DNA from: Opisthorchis felineus | Lineage: Eukaryota; Platyhelminthes; Trematoda; Opisthorchiida; Opisthorchiidae | Assembly: GCA_004794785.1 (NCBI GenBank) | Contig: SJOL01009857.1 | Location: 228,175 to 292,174, forward strand | Direction: 5' to 3' | DNA: 64,000 nucleotides | Shown here: positions 60,001-64,000 of the stretch, one piece after another | Layout: every line of letters begins with the position of its first letter | Position numbering within the stretch: the first letter of the stretch is position 1 | The notes under the pieces: generated by a model | Database searches by the model: none | What the model was told of the DNA's origin: nothing | What the model saw: the letters and a program-made list of their open reading frames with translations, nothing else | Position numbers and translations under genes: made by a program

Positions 60001-61668
60001 ACGCGGTAGTCTGCTTGAACTGTGCTTTGACAACCTTATTCAGATGAGTTAGATTCCACTCAGCAAGGTCAAGCGCATTTGCTAAATGCAGCATCGGATT
60101 TTAGTAGCTTTACCGGTCCGTACATCAAGATCTTAAAAACGTTTGAATATTTGTGGCTTTGTGATGATACTTTCTTGCCAAAAGTCCCATATTTACACCA
60201 AGGATGTGCAGTAGATCTTTGAGTGTCATACCAACGATAGTTAACTCCTTCTCAATTTAGAAATCTGTTCTGTTGGACCCTCTAACACTTTCTTATTGTA
60301 GTTCGTTGTATCTCACAGAGTCTTTCCGGTCAGACGTTTTGCCTCAACTAATTAAAGGGGGAAATTAATTAAACTTTGAAGGAGGAGTGGTCTTCTCTGT
60401 TGTTCTACTGTCCAGGCAAGTCAGTGACTCCGCATGTAGAAACCATCATTCAACCGTTGGGCGTCAGTTGTTTCTATCGGTTACTCCGTTGTTGGTTTTA
60501 AATGAGTTATTGTTTTGATAAAGGAATAGGTACTTAGACCAAGCCAAACAGACAGTGATTGTCTTTTAGAGAGAGGGAGAACACTCACCGGGCCGAACAA
60601 AATCTCGTTTTTATACGGCGAATTCTCAAGAGAATTTCTTATTCGTGGATGTGAATAAGTGTAGCAATCAGGGGTTTATTTTCCCGGTTGTTTCTGAACT
60701 TTATCGACCTTTTTTTAGTCACACGGGCTAAAGTCGCCAAAGACAATTAACTGCAAACATTCTTACTTTTTTCATCGATCGCTATTACGTTGATAAAGTT
60801 GTGGTCGGATGGATTTACCGCATCTTTTCTGTAAGCCAAATCGATGGATTCGTAGAACAGTACAGTACATCACACTTCAGTGATTTCTTCGCGTTTCCTG
60901 TCGCCGGAGTTCGCACCTAGCCCATTCAGTCGATCATTTGTTATTCTACCTTTTGGCTGCTGATTAGTAATCAATATAAACTACTTTGTGGCCTTGGCTT
61001 AGGTGGATGAAGAGAGCTCATCCAATCGGGACAAATTGCAAGATGCGATCGTTAACCCAGTACTGGCTTCCAGATGACGTATGATCGGGGCTTGTGGATC
61101 TGTCGGGTTGTTTAAGTCCAGCTGATTTGAGTGAAGCCTTCGGTCACTAAAATAGTCCATCGTGGACGATATTTGCATAATTAGATTTTAGCCGAACAGT
61201 CTGCTTTGAGACATCCTCTCTTAAGGAGACCTAATGGTATAAACATGGGGATCGAAGGAAATCGCTTTGTTGTACAAGGATCTTACTCTAAAAAGATCAC
61301 TGTGCATACGGCTGAGGTTTTTGTAACCTTGATTCTCAGTTATATGAGTTCACGCGGTCGTCCTCATACTACTGTTGTTTAACGCTTACATTTCAGATAC
61401 TTGTATGCTTATTGTAGCCCATGCATCTTCCTTGGATACGTGTACCCACGAGCTGGTTCGCCGCGGGTTTCGTAGCACCATTTCTCCCGAGGAATTCCAT
61501 CATCGCACCGCTAGCGTACCGTATTGTGCTCTGATCTTGGCCGAGGAGCACCGGCGTTGGACTCTAGTCGATCCCCCAATCCCGAACGTTTGTTCATACA
61601 CCCCCAATTCAGATTTTGACTGGAAACAGCTTATAGGCACCACCCTTTGTGGATTTGGTATTCGGTGA
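2188..61668 (+). CDS. UBASH3: UBASH3-like (TULA/Sts) histidine phosphatase, whole gene model of ten exons
   Basis: Spliced coding sequence of 2568 nt, 855 codons plus stop; every exon junction keeps phase. Domains in order: UBA (about residues 14-52), 2H phosphoesterase-like (about 53-240), low-complexity linker (246-348), SH3-like (350-400), Ser/Pro-rich linker (about 410-580), histidine phosphatase domain (585-850). Human UBASH3A/B have the same order in about 650-660 residues; the excess is in the two linkers. Known family members bind ubiquitin through UBA and dephosphorylate phosphotyrosine on Syk/ZAP-70-type kinases in the cytoplasm; insect relatives act on ecdysteroid phosphates. The substrate in this worm is unknown. 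Phosphatase residues R592, H593, R596, R674, E701 and H774 match the six catalytic positions of UBASH3B, so activity is expected. The start ATG at 2188 is the least certain point; exons 2-10 are well supported by family similarity and splice sites. Confidence 0.9.
2274..2305 (+). other. Mini-intron 1 (32 nt)
   Basis: GTAAGT donor and TTTAG acceptor. Removing it restores the UBA spacing between GF and ALASTG. Without removal the frame shifts. Confidence 0.75.
2306..2359 (+). CDS. UBASH3: UBASH3 exon 2: C-terminal half of UBA
   Basis: Encodes [18 protein letters not shown] (the last codon is split). This is the hallmark ALASTG...V..A..WL segment of UBASH3 UBA domains, helices 2 and 3. In this family the UBA domain binds ubiquitin. 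The exon is 54 nt and ends TTCTG before a GTAAGA donor at 2360; reading through gives an immediate TAA at 2361. Confidence 0.85.
2360..2390 (+). other. Mini-intron 2 (31 nt)
   Basis: GTAAGA donor and CATCTTGCAG acceptor. Splicing rebuilds the split Trp codon and the continuous family motif W-L-x-S-H-x-x-D-P. Confidence 0.9.
2391..2574 (+). CDS. UBASH3: UBASH3 exon 3: 2H phosphoesterase-like domain, first half
   Basis: Encodes residues 48-108, starting LCSHFDDP, then a segment aligning with the family's start of the 2H fold, and [10 protein letters not shown] (residues 99-108). The family motif at the last site is PH-x-T-L, the first HxT motif of the 2H phosphoesterase superfamily. Here His101 is kept but the Thr is Met103, so the first motif is damaged. 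The exon ends in phase 0 at a GTATGT donor. Confidence 0.9.
2575..2610 (+). other. Mini-intron 3 (36 nt, in-frame)
   Basis: GTATGT donor and TTTCCTTGCAG acceptor. It is a multiple of three with no stop, so an open frame runs straight through it. Retention would insert 12 residues inside the 2H-like domain. Alignment to the family favours removal. Confidence 0.8.
2611..2815 (+). CDS. UBASH3: UBASH3 exon 4: 2H phosphoesterase-like domain, middle
   Basis: Encodes residues 109-176 plus one base. The central LSLEF...FIGYKLVD segment corresponds to PLELYTSSNFIGLFV of the vertebrate proteins, a beta-strand pair of the 2H fold. A GTGAGT donor follows at 2816 and opens the 25-kb intron 4. Confidence 0.85.
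4961..5137. mobile_element. Foldback (inverted-repeat) element, copy 1
   Basis: Ends mirror each other: the left end runs TTGATCGGATGGCTGTTAATC then TCGCCGAGTTTGGCGACTG and CAGACGTTTCGTCTCC. The right end carries the complement (CAAGTCAGTTGCCAAGCTCGG, GAGCAGATCAA, CACCTGATCAA). The same arms occur at 16951, 41912 and 46281. It looks like a non-autonomous foldback or MITE-like family with no coding capacity. Confidence 0.7.
5387..5562 (+). mobile_element. tRNA-derived SINE, copy 1
   Basis: Begins with an RNA polymerase III A box-like TGGCTCAGTGGTCAGAGCG and a B box GTGATTCGAACCC. A tRNA-unrelated body follows (TAGGCTTGGGCAGCCTGG, then CGAAAGGGTGCTACAGCTG). The same order of blocks recurs about ten times in the window, on both strands. 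The body can be read as an open frame, so it may be misannotated as protein. Confidence 0.9.
6246..7060 (-). pseudogene. Decayed non-LTR retrotransposon reverse transcriptase
   Basis: Read on the minus strand from about 7060 down. It shows the region preceding RT motif 1 ([12 protein letters not shown]...LIWEKE), then [20 protein letters not shown] and [12 protein letters not shown], then [17 protein letters not shown]. It ends with a preserved catalytic box [14 protein letters not shown] (YADD codons at 6318-6329). The pieces lie in different frames (about 6583-6957 and 6246-6746), so it is frameshifted and dead. The order matches RTE/CR1-type elements of flukes; the clade was not determined. 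Confidence 0.85.
7856..8022 (+). mobile_element. tRNA-derived SINE, copy 2
   Basis: Same blocks as copy 1: CGAGATGGTTCGGTGGTTAG, B box GTGGTTCGGACC (one base off), GTTTAGGCTTAGGCAACCT, and the CCGAAGGGCTGTTACAGC end followed by a T/A-rich tail. It is more diverged, with an internal deletion in the body. Confidence 0.85.
8841..8900 (-). repeat. GAT-rich short dispersed repeat, copy 1
   Basis: On the minus strand: CACTGGTGTTGCGCTGTCGATGACGATGATGATG. The same unit with a (GAT)n end recurs at 26937 and 31278, and a weaker one at 14504. It may be the 3' tail of a retroelement or a mobile microsatellite. Confidence 0.55.
9011..9198 (-). mobile_element. tRNA-derived SINE, copy 3
   Basis: The complement carries the A box region (GAGATGCCTCAATGGTTAG), the B box GTGGTTCGAACTC, the GTCTAGGCTTGGGCAACCTG body and a GCACCGAAAGGGTGCTACAGC end. 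It finishes in an eight-base poly-T tail (A-run at 9013-9020 on the + strand). The tail marks this as a retroposed full-length copy. Confidence 0.9.
11385..11488 (+). mobile_element. tRNA-derived SINE, 5'-truncated copy
   Basis: Starts inside the body at TTCGACTGCTCCTGTCTGGGC and runs through GCACCGAAAGGGTGCC. The tRNA-like promoter part is missing, as expected for a 5'-truncated retroposed copy. Confidence 0.75.
11530..11880 (-). other. Unrecognised minus-strand open frame (116 codons)
   Basis: An open frame with a balanced composition and alternating hydrophobic pattern; it starts on GTG rather than ATG. I recognise no domain. A segment around FTGL...SDKT...IW resembles part of another minus-strand frame at 51786-52082, which suggests both are fragments of one repeat rather than host exons. 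Confidence 0.25.
12030..12139. repeat. (TA)n microsatellite
   Basis: About 110 bp of nearly uninterrupted TA/ATA repeats with short interruptions. It could extrude cruciforms and is probably length-variable. Confidence 0.95.
14504..14540 (+). repeat. GAT-rich short repeat, copy 2 (weak)
   Basis: GCTGATAATGATGGTGGTGATGATGCTGG resembles the GAT tract of the copies at 26937 and 31278, but the flanking unit is hard to align. Confidence 0.4.
16365..16440 (-). repeat. tRNA-like fragment (possible second SINE type)
   Basis: The complement reads TGGTCATATGCTCACCTC, then CCGTAGTTGAAATCCCGG, resembling degenerate A and B boxes at tRNA-like spacing. It does not share the body of the main SINE family. 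The B box is degenerate, so it is not a working tRNA gene. Confidence 0.3.
16951..17220. mobile_element. Foldback element, copy 2 (longest, near-perfect arms)
   Basis: Arms of roughly 120 bp are almost perfect complements. The left arm carries TTCGCCGAGCTTGGC, CAAACGTTTCGTCCCC and GAGGAGACATCGTC; the right arm carries GTCTCCTCGACTGGAGAC, GAAACGTTTGCAAGCC and CTCGGCGAACAGATCAACG. The spacer around 17080 is short. Transcribed as part of intron 4 it would form a long double-stranded hairpin. Confidence 0.9.
20046..20342 (-). pseudogene. Possible retrotransposon endonuclease/RT-linker fragment
   Basis: A 98-codon minus-strand frame contains [15 protein letters not shown]. This resembles the SDH box near the end of the APE-type endonuclease of non-LTR retrotransposons. 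No other endonuclease motif was found nearby, so the call is weak. Confidence 0.3.
21040..21565. mobile_element. Penelope-like (hammerhead) repeat, inverted compound copy A
   Basis: The left part, to about 21260, is a minus-strand copy of the repeat (complement of TTGGGTTCAATTAGAAC, GTGTGCAAAAGAATG, TATTCAGTTGAA). The right part is a plus copy with GATTCAGCTGGATTCAGTTG, GTAGAACATAAGGTTGTCGG and a hammerhead at 21378. After the hammerhead the repeat starts again (GAGATTCAGCCGG, GTCTCCCGTTAAAACC, GTGTATTTCGCGA). Head-to-tail plus inverted pieces fit the pseudo-LTR structure of Penelope-like elements. No RT or GIY-YIG coding was seen here. Confidence 0.65.
21378..21420 (+). ncRNA. Hammerhead ribozyme motif, copy A (core intact)
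   Basis: Core CTGATGAG (21384-21391) and GAAA are present. Stem I GCTTAC pairs with GTAGGT (six pairs including G-T wobbles); stem II is weak (TCT/GGG wobbles). Cleavage is expected after the ATC at 21412-21414. Stem III (ACC/GAT) has one mismatch, so activity may be low. Confidence 0.7.
23731..23912 (-). mobile_element. tRNA-derived SINE, copy 4
   Basis: The complement contains CTCGAGGTAGCTCAGTGG (A box), GTCCGTGGCTATAATGCGAC in place of the B box, CTATCTAGGCTTGGGCAAAC, and GAACCGAAAGGGCGCTACAGC. The B box is mutated, so polymerase III transcription is unlikely. Confidence 0.88.
26937..27000 (+). repeat. GAT-rich short repeat, copy 3
   Basis: GAAGCGTCATTGTCAACACTGATG, then TTGCTGTCTCTGATGATGATAG and TGATGATG. 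Unit and GAT tract align with the copies at 8841 (minus) and 31278. Confidence 0.55.
27998..28203 (+). CDS. UBASH3: UBASH3 exon 5: 2H phosphoesterase-like domain, end
   Basis: Encodes residues 177-245, from [10 protein letters not shown] through [16 protein letters not shown]. The vertebrate counterpart is HVEP...LHVTLAYHF...IFSRDIRFANHE. At the site of the second HxT motif the sequence is R194-L195-V196, so both His and Thr are lost. The pyrimidine-rich CTCCCCCTTTTCAG acceptor and GTTAGT donor are clear, and the phases (1 in, 0 out) match neighbours. It stands alone between the 25-kb and 8.4-kb introns. Confidence 0.88.
28640..30000 (+). pseudogene. Decayed non-LTR reverse transcriptase, near full RT length, sense
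   Basis: Pieces appear in correct order but in shifting frames. [13 protein letters not shown] with C-S-NYG (about 28690-28790) comes before motif 1. [16 protein letters not shown] (about 29120) corresponds to GVRQGCPLSPFLFNFV. NAGDIVL at 29211 stands where YADDIVL is expected. [14 protein letters not shown] follows at about 29440, then [10 protein letters not shown] and [16 protein letters not shown] (about 29660-29790), and the C-terminal [25 protein letters not shown] ends near 29990. The catalytic Asp pair is lost and many stops interrupt it. Confidence 0.85.
30236..30368 (-). pseudogene. 3' end fragment of an antisense non-LTR element
   Basis: The complement encodes [16 protein letters not shown]. 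The same segment, with GACAACGCCATCCT and ATGATGTAGG-type ends on the + strand, recurs at 33080-33222. There it directly follows an RT remnant on the same strand, so this is probably the 3' terminus of that family. Confidence 0.6.
31278..31343 (+). repeat. GAT-rich short repeat, copy 4
   Basis: GAGGCATTAGTGTTACTCAC, then TGATGTTATGCTGTCGATG and ATGATGATGGTGATGAC, aligning with copies at 8841 and 26937. Confidence 0.55.
32851..33036 (+). mobile_element. tRNA-derived SINE, copy 5
   Basis: Contains TAGTGGCTCAGTGTTTGGAG, an exact B box GTGGTTCGAACC, GTCTAGACTTGGGCAACCTGG, CACCGAATAGTGTTAAAG, and a T-rich tail (33028-33034). It lies immediately beside the 3' end of the antisense RT remnant that begins at about 33080. 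Confidence 0.9.
33080..33840 (-). pseudogene. Decayed non-LTR reverse transcriptase, antisense
   Basis: On the minus strand from 33840 downward: [19 protein letters not shown] then a stop, then [20 protein letters not shown] (YADA codons at 33750-33761). Next come [21 protein letters not shown] (about 33480) and [17 protein letters not shown] sequence, and the 3' segment RHWIAMC near 33120. The second catalytic Asp of YADD is Ala, and a stop plus frameshifts follow. The RT sequence differs from the copies at 6246 and 28640, so a separate family is likely. Confidence 0.8.
34830..35009 (+). mobile_element. tRNA-derived SINE, copy 6
   Basis: CGAGAATACTCAGTGGTTAAG, the B box TTGTTCGAGTCCGACC, CTTGTCTAGGCTTGGGTAACC, GCAACGAAAGGGTGTCACAGC and a T-rich tail ending near 35009. 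A few bases before the B box are deleted. Confidence 0.9.
35197..35214. repeat. (GT)n microsatellite
   Basis: About eight GT dinucleotides in a row. Confidence 0.9.
36643..37130 (+). CDS. UBASH3: UBASH3 exon 6: linker and SH3-like domain
   Basis: Encodes residues 246-407 plus two bases. Residues 246-348 are a Ser/Pro/Gln-rich linker, not present at this length in vertebrates. Residues 350-408 ([14 protein letters not shown]..., [23 protein letters not shown]) align with the SH3 core LELVPGDFIFM..., GTSLTTGCSGLLPENY, TWIFHG. The ALYDY-type entrance, the Trp of GW-I and the PENY proline/tyrosine are absent, so proline-peptide binding is doubtful. Donor GTGAGT at 37131; the acceptor GTGTGTAG is only moderately good, but the phase agrees with exon 5. 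Confidence 0.85.
37948..37966. repeat. Short (TA)n microsatellite
   Basis: Nine TA dinucleotides in a row. Confidence 0.9.
38438..38612 (+). mobile_element. tRNA-derived SINE, copy 7
   Basis: CCGAGACAGCTTAGTGGTTAAG (A box), GCTTGGTTCAAACCCAGCC (B box), CTGTCTAGGCTTGGGCAACC, and GATAGGGTGTTACGG. An A/T-rich tail follows and runs into an inverted truncated copy at 38624. Confidence 0.9.
38624..38674 (-). mobile_element. tRNA-derived SINE, truncated inverted copy
   Basis: Only the 3' end of the family is present, on the opposite strand: complement GGCAGCTAGCCACCGAAAG and AGTGTTACAGCTGAACG. It joins the tail of the preceding copy tail to tail. Confidence 0.85.
41912..42136. mobile_element. Foldback element, copy 3
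   Basis: Left arm: GTTGATCACGTGACTGTTGATC, TTCACCGGGCTTGGCGACTGG, CTTGCAGACGTTGCGTC. Right arm: GACGAAATGTCTGCAACTCAG, TTGCCAAGCTCGGTGAACAG, ATCAACAGCCACGTGATC. Same family as 4961, 16951 and 46281. Confidence 0.85.
43272..43448 (-). mobile_element. Penelope-like (hammerhead) repeat fragment, minus strand
   Basis: The complement runs CGAAGATTTTCCAGCAACTG, TGAGTAGTGTGTCCCG, TTTGTGCTGCATATTCGG, GATTCAGCTGAACC, and GTGTATTTCGCC. This is the repeat order just downstream of the hammerhead in the other copies. The ribozyme itself is not included. Confidence 0.7.
44085..44375 (+). mobile_element. Penelope-like (hammerhead) repeat, copy B
   Basis: Contains CTGAAACATGAGGCGGCC, GCACATTCAGTTGAAG, GAGATTCAGTTGAGTCCCCC, TTTGGGTTCAAGTAGAAC and ATAAGGTTGACGGAAACTCG. 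The ribozyme region follows, then GAGCTGTCGAAAAGTTTTC and AGCAACTTAGTGAGTAG. The order equals copies A and C. Confidence 0.7.
44298..44340 (+). ncRNA. Hammerhead ribozyme motif, copy B (core mutated)
   Basis: The core reads CAGATGAG instead of CTGATGAG, changing an invariant uridine. Stem I has two mismatches. GAAACCGGTC with its self-complementary stem III is intact. Predicted inactive. Confidence 0.7.
44504..44575 (+). repeat. tRNA-like fragment (possible second SINE type)
   Basis: CGCTTAGCAGGTCGCTCCAC, then GTGATTCGAACCCTGTGG about 40 bp later give A and B box-like elements. No matching acceptor stem ends were found, and the body of the main SINE is absent. Confidence 0.35.
46281..46446. 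mobile_element. Foldback element, copy 4 (short)
   Basis: TTGTTGGTCTCTTCGCC and GGTTGCAGACGTTTCATCACC on the left mirror GGTAACGAAACGTTTGTAATTC and GGTGACCAGACCAACAA on the right. The ends differ from copies 1-3 (GTTGGTCT instead of GATC), but the central CAGACGTTTC block is shared. Confidence 0.75.
47404..48020 (+). CDS. UBASH3: UBASH3 exon 7: Ser-rich linker and phosphatase catalytic start
   Basis: Encodes the end of codon 408 and residues 409-613 plus one base. It starts YYYLRKN, matching HGSYSIL after the SH3 domain, which supports the acceptor at 47402-47403. Residues about 440-580 are a Ser/Pro-rich, probably disordered linker much longer than in vertebrates. Residues 585-612 ([21 protein letters not shown]...CFDRK) are the first strand and catalytic loop of the histidine phosphatase domain; H593 (47957-47959) is the expected phosphorylated His. 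RHGE of the family is RHAE here. Donor GTCAGT at 48021. An open frame continues past the donor but lacks similarity. Confidence 0.9.
48021..50531 (+). other. UBASH3 intron 7 (2.5 kb)
   Basis: Donor GTCAGT, acceptor TTTGTTTTTTTAG. I see no recognisable repeat. A minus-strand open frame at 49056-49469 (137 codons) matches no family I know and is not called. Confidence 0.85.
50532..50755 (+). CDS. UBASH3: UBASH3 exon 8: phosphatase domain, second part
   Basis: Encodes residues 614-688. [28 protein letters not shown] aligns with [39 protein letters not shown] (668-679) is the strongly conserved segment carrying the catalytic Arg, here R674. Strong T-rich acceptor and GTATGA donor; phases 1 in and 0 out. 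Confidence 0.95.
51098..51319 (-). other. Unrecognised minus-strand open frame abutting a hammerhead repeat
   Basis: A 73-codon frame of charged, protein-like composition with an ATG (51317-51319) beside the boundary of the repeat copy at 51320. No family is recognised. Together with 51786-52082 on the same strand it may be part of the element that the repeat flanks. Confidence 0.2.
51320..51550 (+). mobile_element. Penelope-like (hammerhead) repeat, copy D, starting near the cleavage site
   Basis: Begins at TGGTCGTGGGCTGTCGAG, only a few bases upstream of the ribozyme cleavage position (after 51324), and lacks the catalytic core. It then continues TTTCAGCAACTTTATGATTAG, CTGAAACATGAGGCGGCC, GATTCAGCTGGATTCAG, GTCTCCTATCAAAACC and GTGTGCAAATGAGTATTCG. 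Confidence 0.7.
52797..52995 (+). mobile_element. tRNA-derived SINE, copy 8 (well preserved)
   Basis: CTAGATGGTCCAGTTGTTAG, GAGCGCGAATTTACTGAC, B box GTGATTCGAACCC, CTGTCTAGGCTTGGGCAAC, CCGAAAGGGTGCTATAGC and a T-rich tail near 52986-52993. Very close to copy 1. Confidence 0.92.
53358..53400. repeat. (TTCA)n microsatellite, imperfect
   Basis: Imperfect TTCA/TTCG tetranucleotide repeats. Confidence 0.75.
53942..54245. mobile_element. Penelope-like (hammerhead) repeat with perfect inverted arms, copy C
   Basis: 53942-54106 is a hairpin with about 60-bp arms. AGCGAAATACACTCATTTGC, AAACAACTTTGGTTTTGCG and GAGACTCACCTGGAACCCA on the left are complemented on the right by TGGGTTCCAGGTGAGTCTC, GCAAAACCAAAGTTGTTTGC and GAGTGTATTTCGCT. 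The plus arm continues into CAATTTGGTTTCAAGTAGAAC, ATAAGGTTGACGGATACTCG, the ribozyme at 54163, and TTTTCAGCAACCTTATGAG. Little divergence between arms suggests it is recent. Confidence 0.75.
54163..54205 (+). ncRNA. Hammerhead ribozyme, type I, copy C (all core residues intact)
   Basis: Stem I GCCTAC pairs with GTGGGC over six base pairs with one wobble. Core CTGATGA (54169-54175) is exact. Stem II GCCC/GGGC has a CAAGAA loop. GAAA (54190-54193) is exact, though the G also lies at the stem II border. Stem III is the self-complementary ACCGGT with no loop. Cleavage is expected after GTC, between 54199 and 54200. Known minimal hammerheads in Penelope-like elements have this plan and can cut as dimers. 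The order of elements and cleavage triplet agree with copies A and B. Confidence 0.85.
55609..55840 (+). CDS. UBASH3: UBASH3 exon 9: phosphatase domain, third part
   Basis: Encodes residues 689-765 plus one base. [17 protein letters not shown] aligns with HLKIRVEPGLFEWTKW; E701 of FEW is the catalytic acidic residue. [21 protein letters not shown] corresponds to the family's lid/insert (IPPSELAAANLSVDTTYRP). Ends LAVHKSKG before a GTAATG donor. Confidence 0.95.
56150..56208 (-). repeat. tRNA-like fragment
   Basis: The complement carries TACCGTAGTGCTAGCTTTCG followed by GTCGCGGGTTCGAATCTCTC, a clean B box in tRNA-like context. No complete cloverleaf could be drawn, so a tRNA-derived repeat is likelier than a gene. 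Confidence 0.35.
57288..57395 (-). repeat. Possible tRNA-like repeat with poly-T tail
   Basis: The complement begins AAATGGCCAAGTGGTTCGGC, like a tRNA-Ser/Leu A box, and ends at an eight-base run of T (A-run near 57287-57296 on +). No good B box was found between. Confidence 0.25.
61397..61668 (+). CDS. UBASH3: UBASH3 exon 10: phosphatase C-terminus and stop
   Basis: Encodes residues 766-855 and TGA at 61666-61668. [18 protein letters not shown] is nearly identical to [19 protein letters not shown]774 (codon 61420-61422) is the second catalytic His. [21 protein letters not shown] and DFDWKQLI match the family end (ELGETGIWQLTDPPILPL..FNWRETL). A tail of about nine residues extends beyond where vertebrate UBASH3B stops. 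Confidence 0.95.
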
Positions 61669-64000
61669 CCCCGGTTATTTTCTTCTTGTGTGTTGGTTCA
61701 TTATCCGACCCGCGGCCTTGCCGCTTCATCTTGTGCGCCTTACCAAAGCTGCTGTTGTTCCATTCACCTTGTACTCTTACTTGACGCACACAACCGCCAC
61801 CGCATTTTGTTCGTTCACGCTTCCTTCACCCGTCACACATCAGCTGACGGTCTCTCACCTCCATCTTGACCCATAATCTTTATTCGTCGCTCTCTTTCTA
61901 CCGTCTGAACTGTGCTGCCGCGCCTCACCATGCCAACACAACGCGTAGAGCAACCAACAACCCATTCATGATACCAGTTTGAGATGTCTCCTTTAACCTT
62001 CATAATTATTTGTCTATGTTTATACCCATCCATTCACTTCTGGAGGTGGTTTTCGTTTATACTCATCGTCGCCCACCAACCAACACATCAGAAGTTCAGA
62101 TTATTTAACTTCGTCAATTGGACACTAGGATATGTTTTGTTATGTCTTCCCACTCTTTTCTTGCTCCTTGTTACGCGTACTCCCTTGGTGCGCAATTTTC
62201 CCGCCTGTCTGACTAACGTGGTTTTCGGCATCGATGTGCACTGCATGGACTGCTTGTCCTCAGGTTATTCGGGCCTATCATGTATATATCTAGACCGTTT
62301 TCATCACAATCCCCATGTGTACTTCCTCGTGCTTGATTCTTTCCCTGTCGCAATCTGTTCTTGTTTCCCCAATTATCCGGTCCTTTCGTATGGATTTTTC
62401 AGTGATTGTCCGAGTGTGTTGGGCTATTTTTATTTTCGAAAATTTTTTGGAGAGATTTATGCTTGCCTGTTTTTCTTAGTTGGTCGCTTGACTGAAAGCC
62501 TCAGCAGCCGTTTCGGACTATGAGGGAGATGCGTAGTGCCTAAGCATCATCATGCTTGACAGAAACACCAGTATAGAGGCACTGGTGCCTAACTACGCCC
62601 ATACAAACCAGTCTCTGCTGAGGTGTGATCCGAAGTGCTATTCAGTCAGGACGGCAATGTTCAACAGGGTAAAAATGTGGTTGGATCCAGAAAAGCCTAG
62701 CCACATGAGTAATCCCTTTATATAGGCTTATCAGATGGGTGTCAAGGGATCGGGCATATGAGCCTGTGATAAGTAGTTTCAGGTTGTTGCCTCTACCGAC
62801 CGTGTCTATGCCAACCATTCATTGTGGCTGGTGAATTTGATTCTGGGTGGGATTCTCGGTTTAACCAGCTGTTGTCCAATTCGGGCAATCAAATGACTAC
62901 TGCTGACTACCCAAAGTTGTTCGTACGTTCACCTTGAACACTTGGTGTTATTCCAACTCCAAGGCCTGGTTGTCGGTTTTTCTCCAAGGATCGATAATGG
63001 TCGGCGAAACGCTCTGACTACTCATCTGTAGACTGGTGATTGTCTGAATTAGTCAACGGCTAGCTCGACTAAGAGCGACACCTAACATTATTGACGCGCT
63101 TTCAACTGCGTTCGATTCTGACGCACTCGCTACTTCTGCCAGTAAGGGTTTGTCAAGACAAACGGAGGCGTGGGTCTGGCTTTGGCCGGCTTCCGGTAAA
63201 TCCGGAACGACCACCTCTGCGTCATAGGTATCAGAAATTACGGTGCCCGTATGTTTTTAAAAAAGTGAGAATCAGACCGGTTTTTCTGTTTGATGATTAG
63301 CTGTTTTCGTTAGGACATGACCGTGATTCGAAGGCCTAGAAAAGAGATGATTGGTTTACGAAAAACTGGACGGCACGAAGCCTTTCGCTCTCATCAGGAC
63401 TGTCTGTTGCTTCCACGCTATTCAGTCGTTGTTACCATCATCAGCGTGGTACACATCTTAGGTCTGAACTCATGTAACTGTGCGCCAGATAACAGTTTGA
63501 GACTTCGAAAAGTTACATCTGGTTGGTGTTAAAAAGAGGACATATTCGCACGTCGTCCGACTTATGGCCTGACTCTATCCAAAGGGAGCCATATATTGTC
63601 ATCAGTTTTCTTGCATAGAAGGCTTGATCTGCTGCTTCGAATGATATCCAATAAGTGGCGATTAATTGCCGAGGTTGGTGATAAAAGTTAATTACAGTAA
63701 TCCCACTGGGATAATCTTATCGTTTTTGTGCTAAAATATTTGGCTGGCAGTCGTGGGTTCAATCCGATAAAGGATCTGGGTGTATAAGATCTCCCCCTCC
63801 CATAACCTTGAATCTTAGATGTAAGCTACTGTAACACAGGAACGTATCGATCGGGAACATAGCCGTATACATTCTGTTACTGATTGCTTCGCAAACGGTT
63901 CATTAGTTAACCGAGTATGTACGCGATGAAAACAGCGTTCTCCTGTTTTCTGACCACAAATGCGAGCACGCTATCAACTTTGACTGTCTTGGCTCTGCCG
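61669..64000 (+). other. 3' UTR and downstream DNA
   Basis: Directly after the stop the sequence is C/T-rich (about 61670-62500), as in a 3' UTR. I could not find an AATAAA signal that I trust, so the transcript end is unknown. Open frames here (for example 61984-62523) are hydrophobic because of the C/T bias and have no domain. The last kilobase shows no second gene. Confidence 0.5.
63738..63800 (+). repeat. tRNA-like B-box fragment
   Basis: GTCGTGGGTTCAATCCGATA is a B box-like element with a partial 5' half before it (TTGGCTGGCA). Probably a tRNA-derived repeat fragment. Confidence 0.25.

Larger units (their letters stand above)
55841..61396 (+). other. UBASH3 intron 9 (5.6 kb)
   Basis: Donor GTAATG, acceptor CTTACATTTCAG. 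Two weak tRNA-like fragments are the only features I can point to. The remainder (57.5-61.4 kb) is unremarkable AT-moderate sequence with short random frames. Confidence 0.85.

Noticed and set aside
61984..62523. 179-codon hydrophobic open frame downstream of the UBASH3 stop
   Set aside because: Its hydrophobicity follows from C/T-rich 3' UTR sequence, and there is no domain, homology or plausible splice context.
1..64000. CRISPR array, operon, phage or bacterial defence system
   Set aside because: No regularly spaced short direct repeats and no compact gene clusters; introns and SINEs show animal nuclear DNA.

Overview
The window reads as nuclear DNA of a digenean flatworm (trematode). The evidence is one intron-rich animal gene with GT..AG introns, three of them only 31-36 nt long and the rest 2.5-25 kb. 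Dispersed tRNA-derived SINEs, decayed non-LTR reverse transcriptases and hammerhead-bearing Penelope-like repeats fill the long introns. The SINE and reverse transcriptase fragments look to me most like those of opisthorchiid liver flukes (Clonorchis/Opisthorchis). That is recall of general appearance, not a search result. There are no prokaryotic operons, rRNA genes or CRISPR arrays.

The only conserved cellular gene I can support is on the + strand and covers almost the whole window: a UBASH3 (TULA/Sts) family histidine phosphatase. I reconstruct ten coding exons: 2188-2273, 2306-2359, 2391-2574, 2611-2815, 27998-28203, 36643-37130, 47404-48020, 50532-50755, 55609-55840 and 61397-61668. All junction phases agree and give a predicted 855-residue protein: UBA, 2H phosphoesterase-like domain, low-complexity linker, SH3-like domain, long Ser-rich linker, and C-terminal histidine-phosphatase (PGM-like) domain. 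All six catalytic positions of the phosphatase are kept (R592, H593, R596, R674, E701, H774). The 2H domain has lost its HxT motifs, and the SH3 domain lacks the usual ligand-binding aromatics. So the protein looks like a working phosphatase with decayed accessory domains. The exact 5' end is uncertain.

Layout: 1-2080 is upstream DNA with a 135-bp tandem repeat. 2188-2815 is a compact cluster of four exons. Intron 4 (2816-27997) carries foldback elements, SINEs, a reverse transcriptase remnant with an intact YADD box, and a hammerhead repeat. Intron 5 (28204-36642) carries a long decayed sense reverse transcriptase and an antisense one. Intron 6 (37131-47403) carries a tail-to-tail SINE pair, foldbacks and hammerhead-type repeats. 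Introns 7-9 (48021-61396) separate the phosphatase exons and include the best-preserved hammerhead ribozyme (54163-54205). 61669-64000 is 3' UTR and downstream DNA.

The most unusual structures are the Penelope-like repeats with type I hammerhead ribozymes whose stem III is tiny and self-complementary, one of them intact, and the domain decay pattern of the UBASH3 protein. Nothing here convincingly forms a wholly undescribed system.
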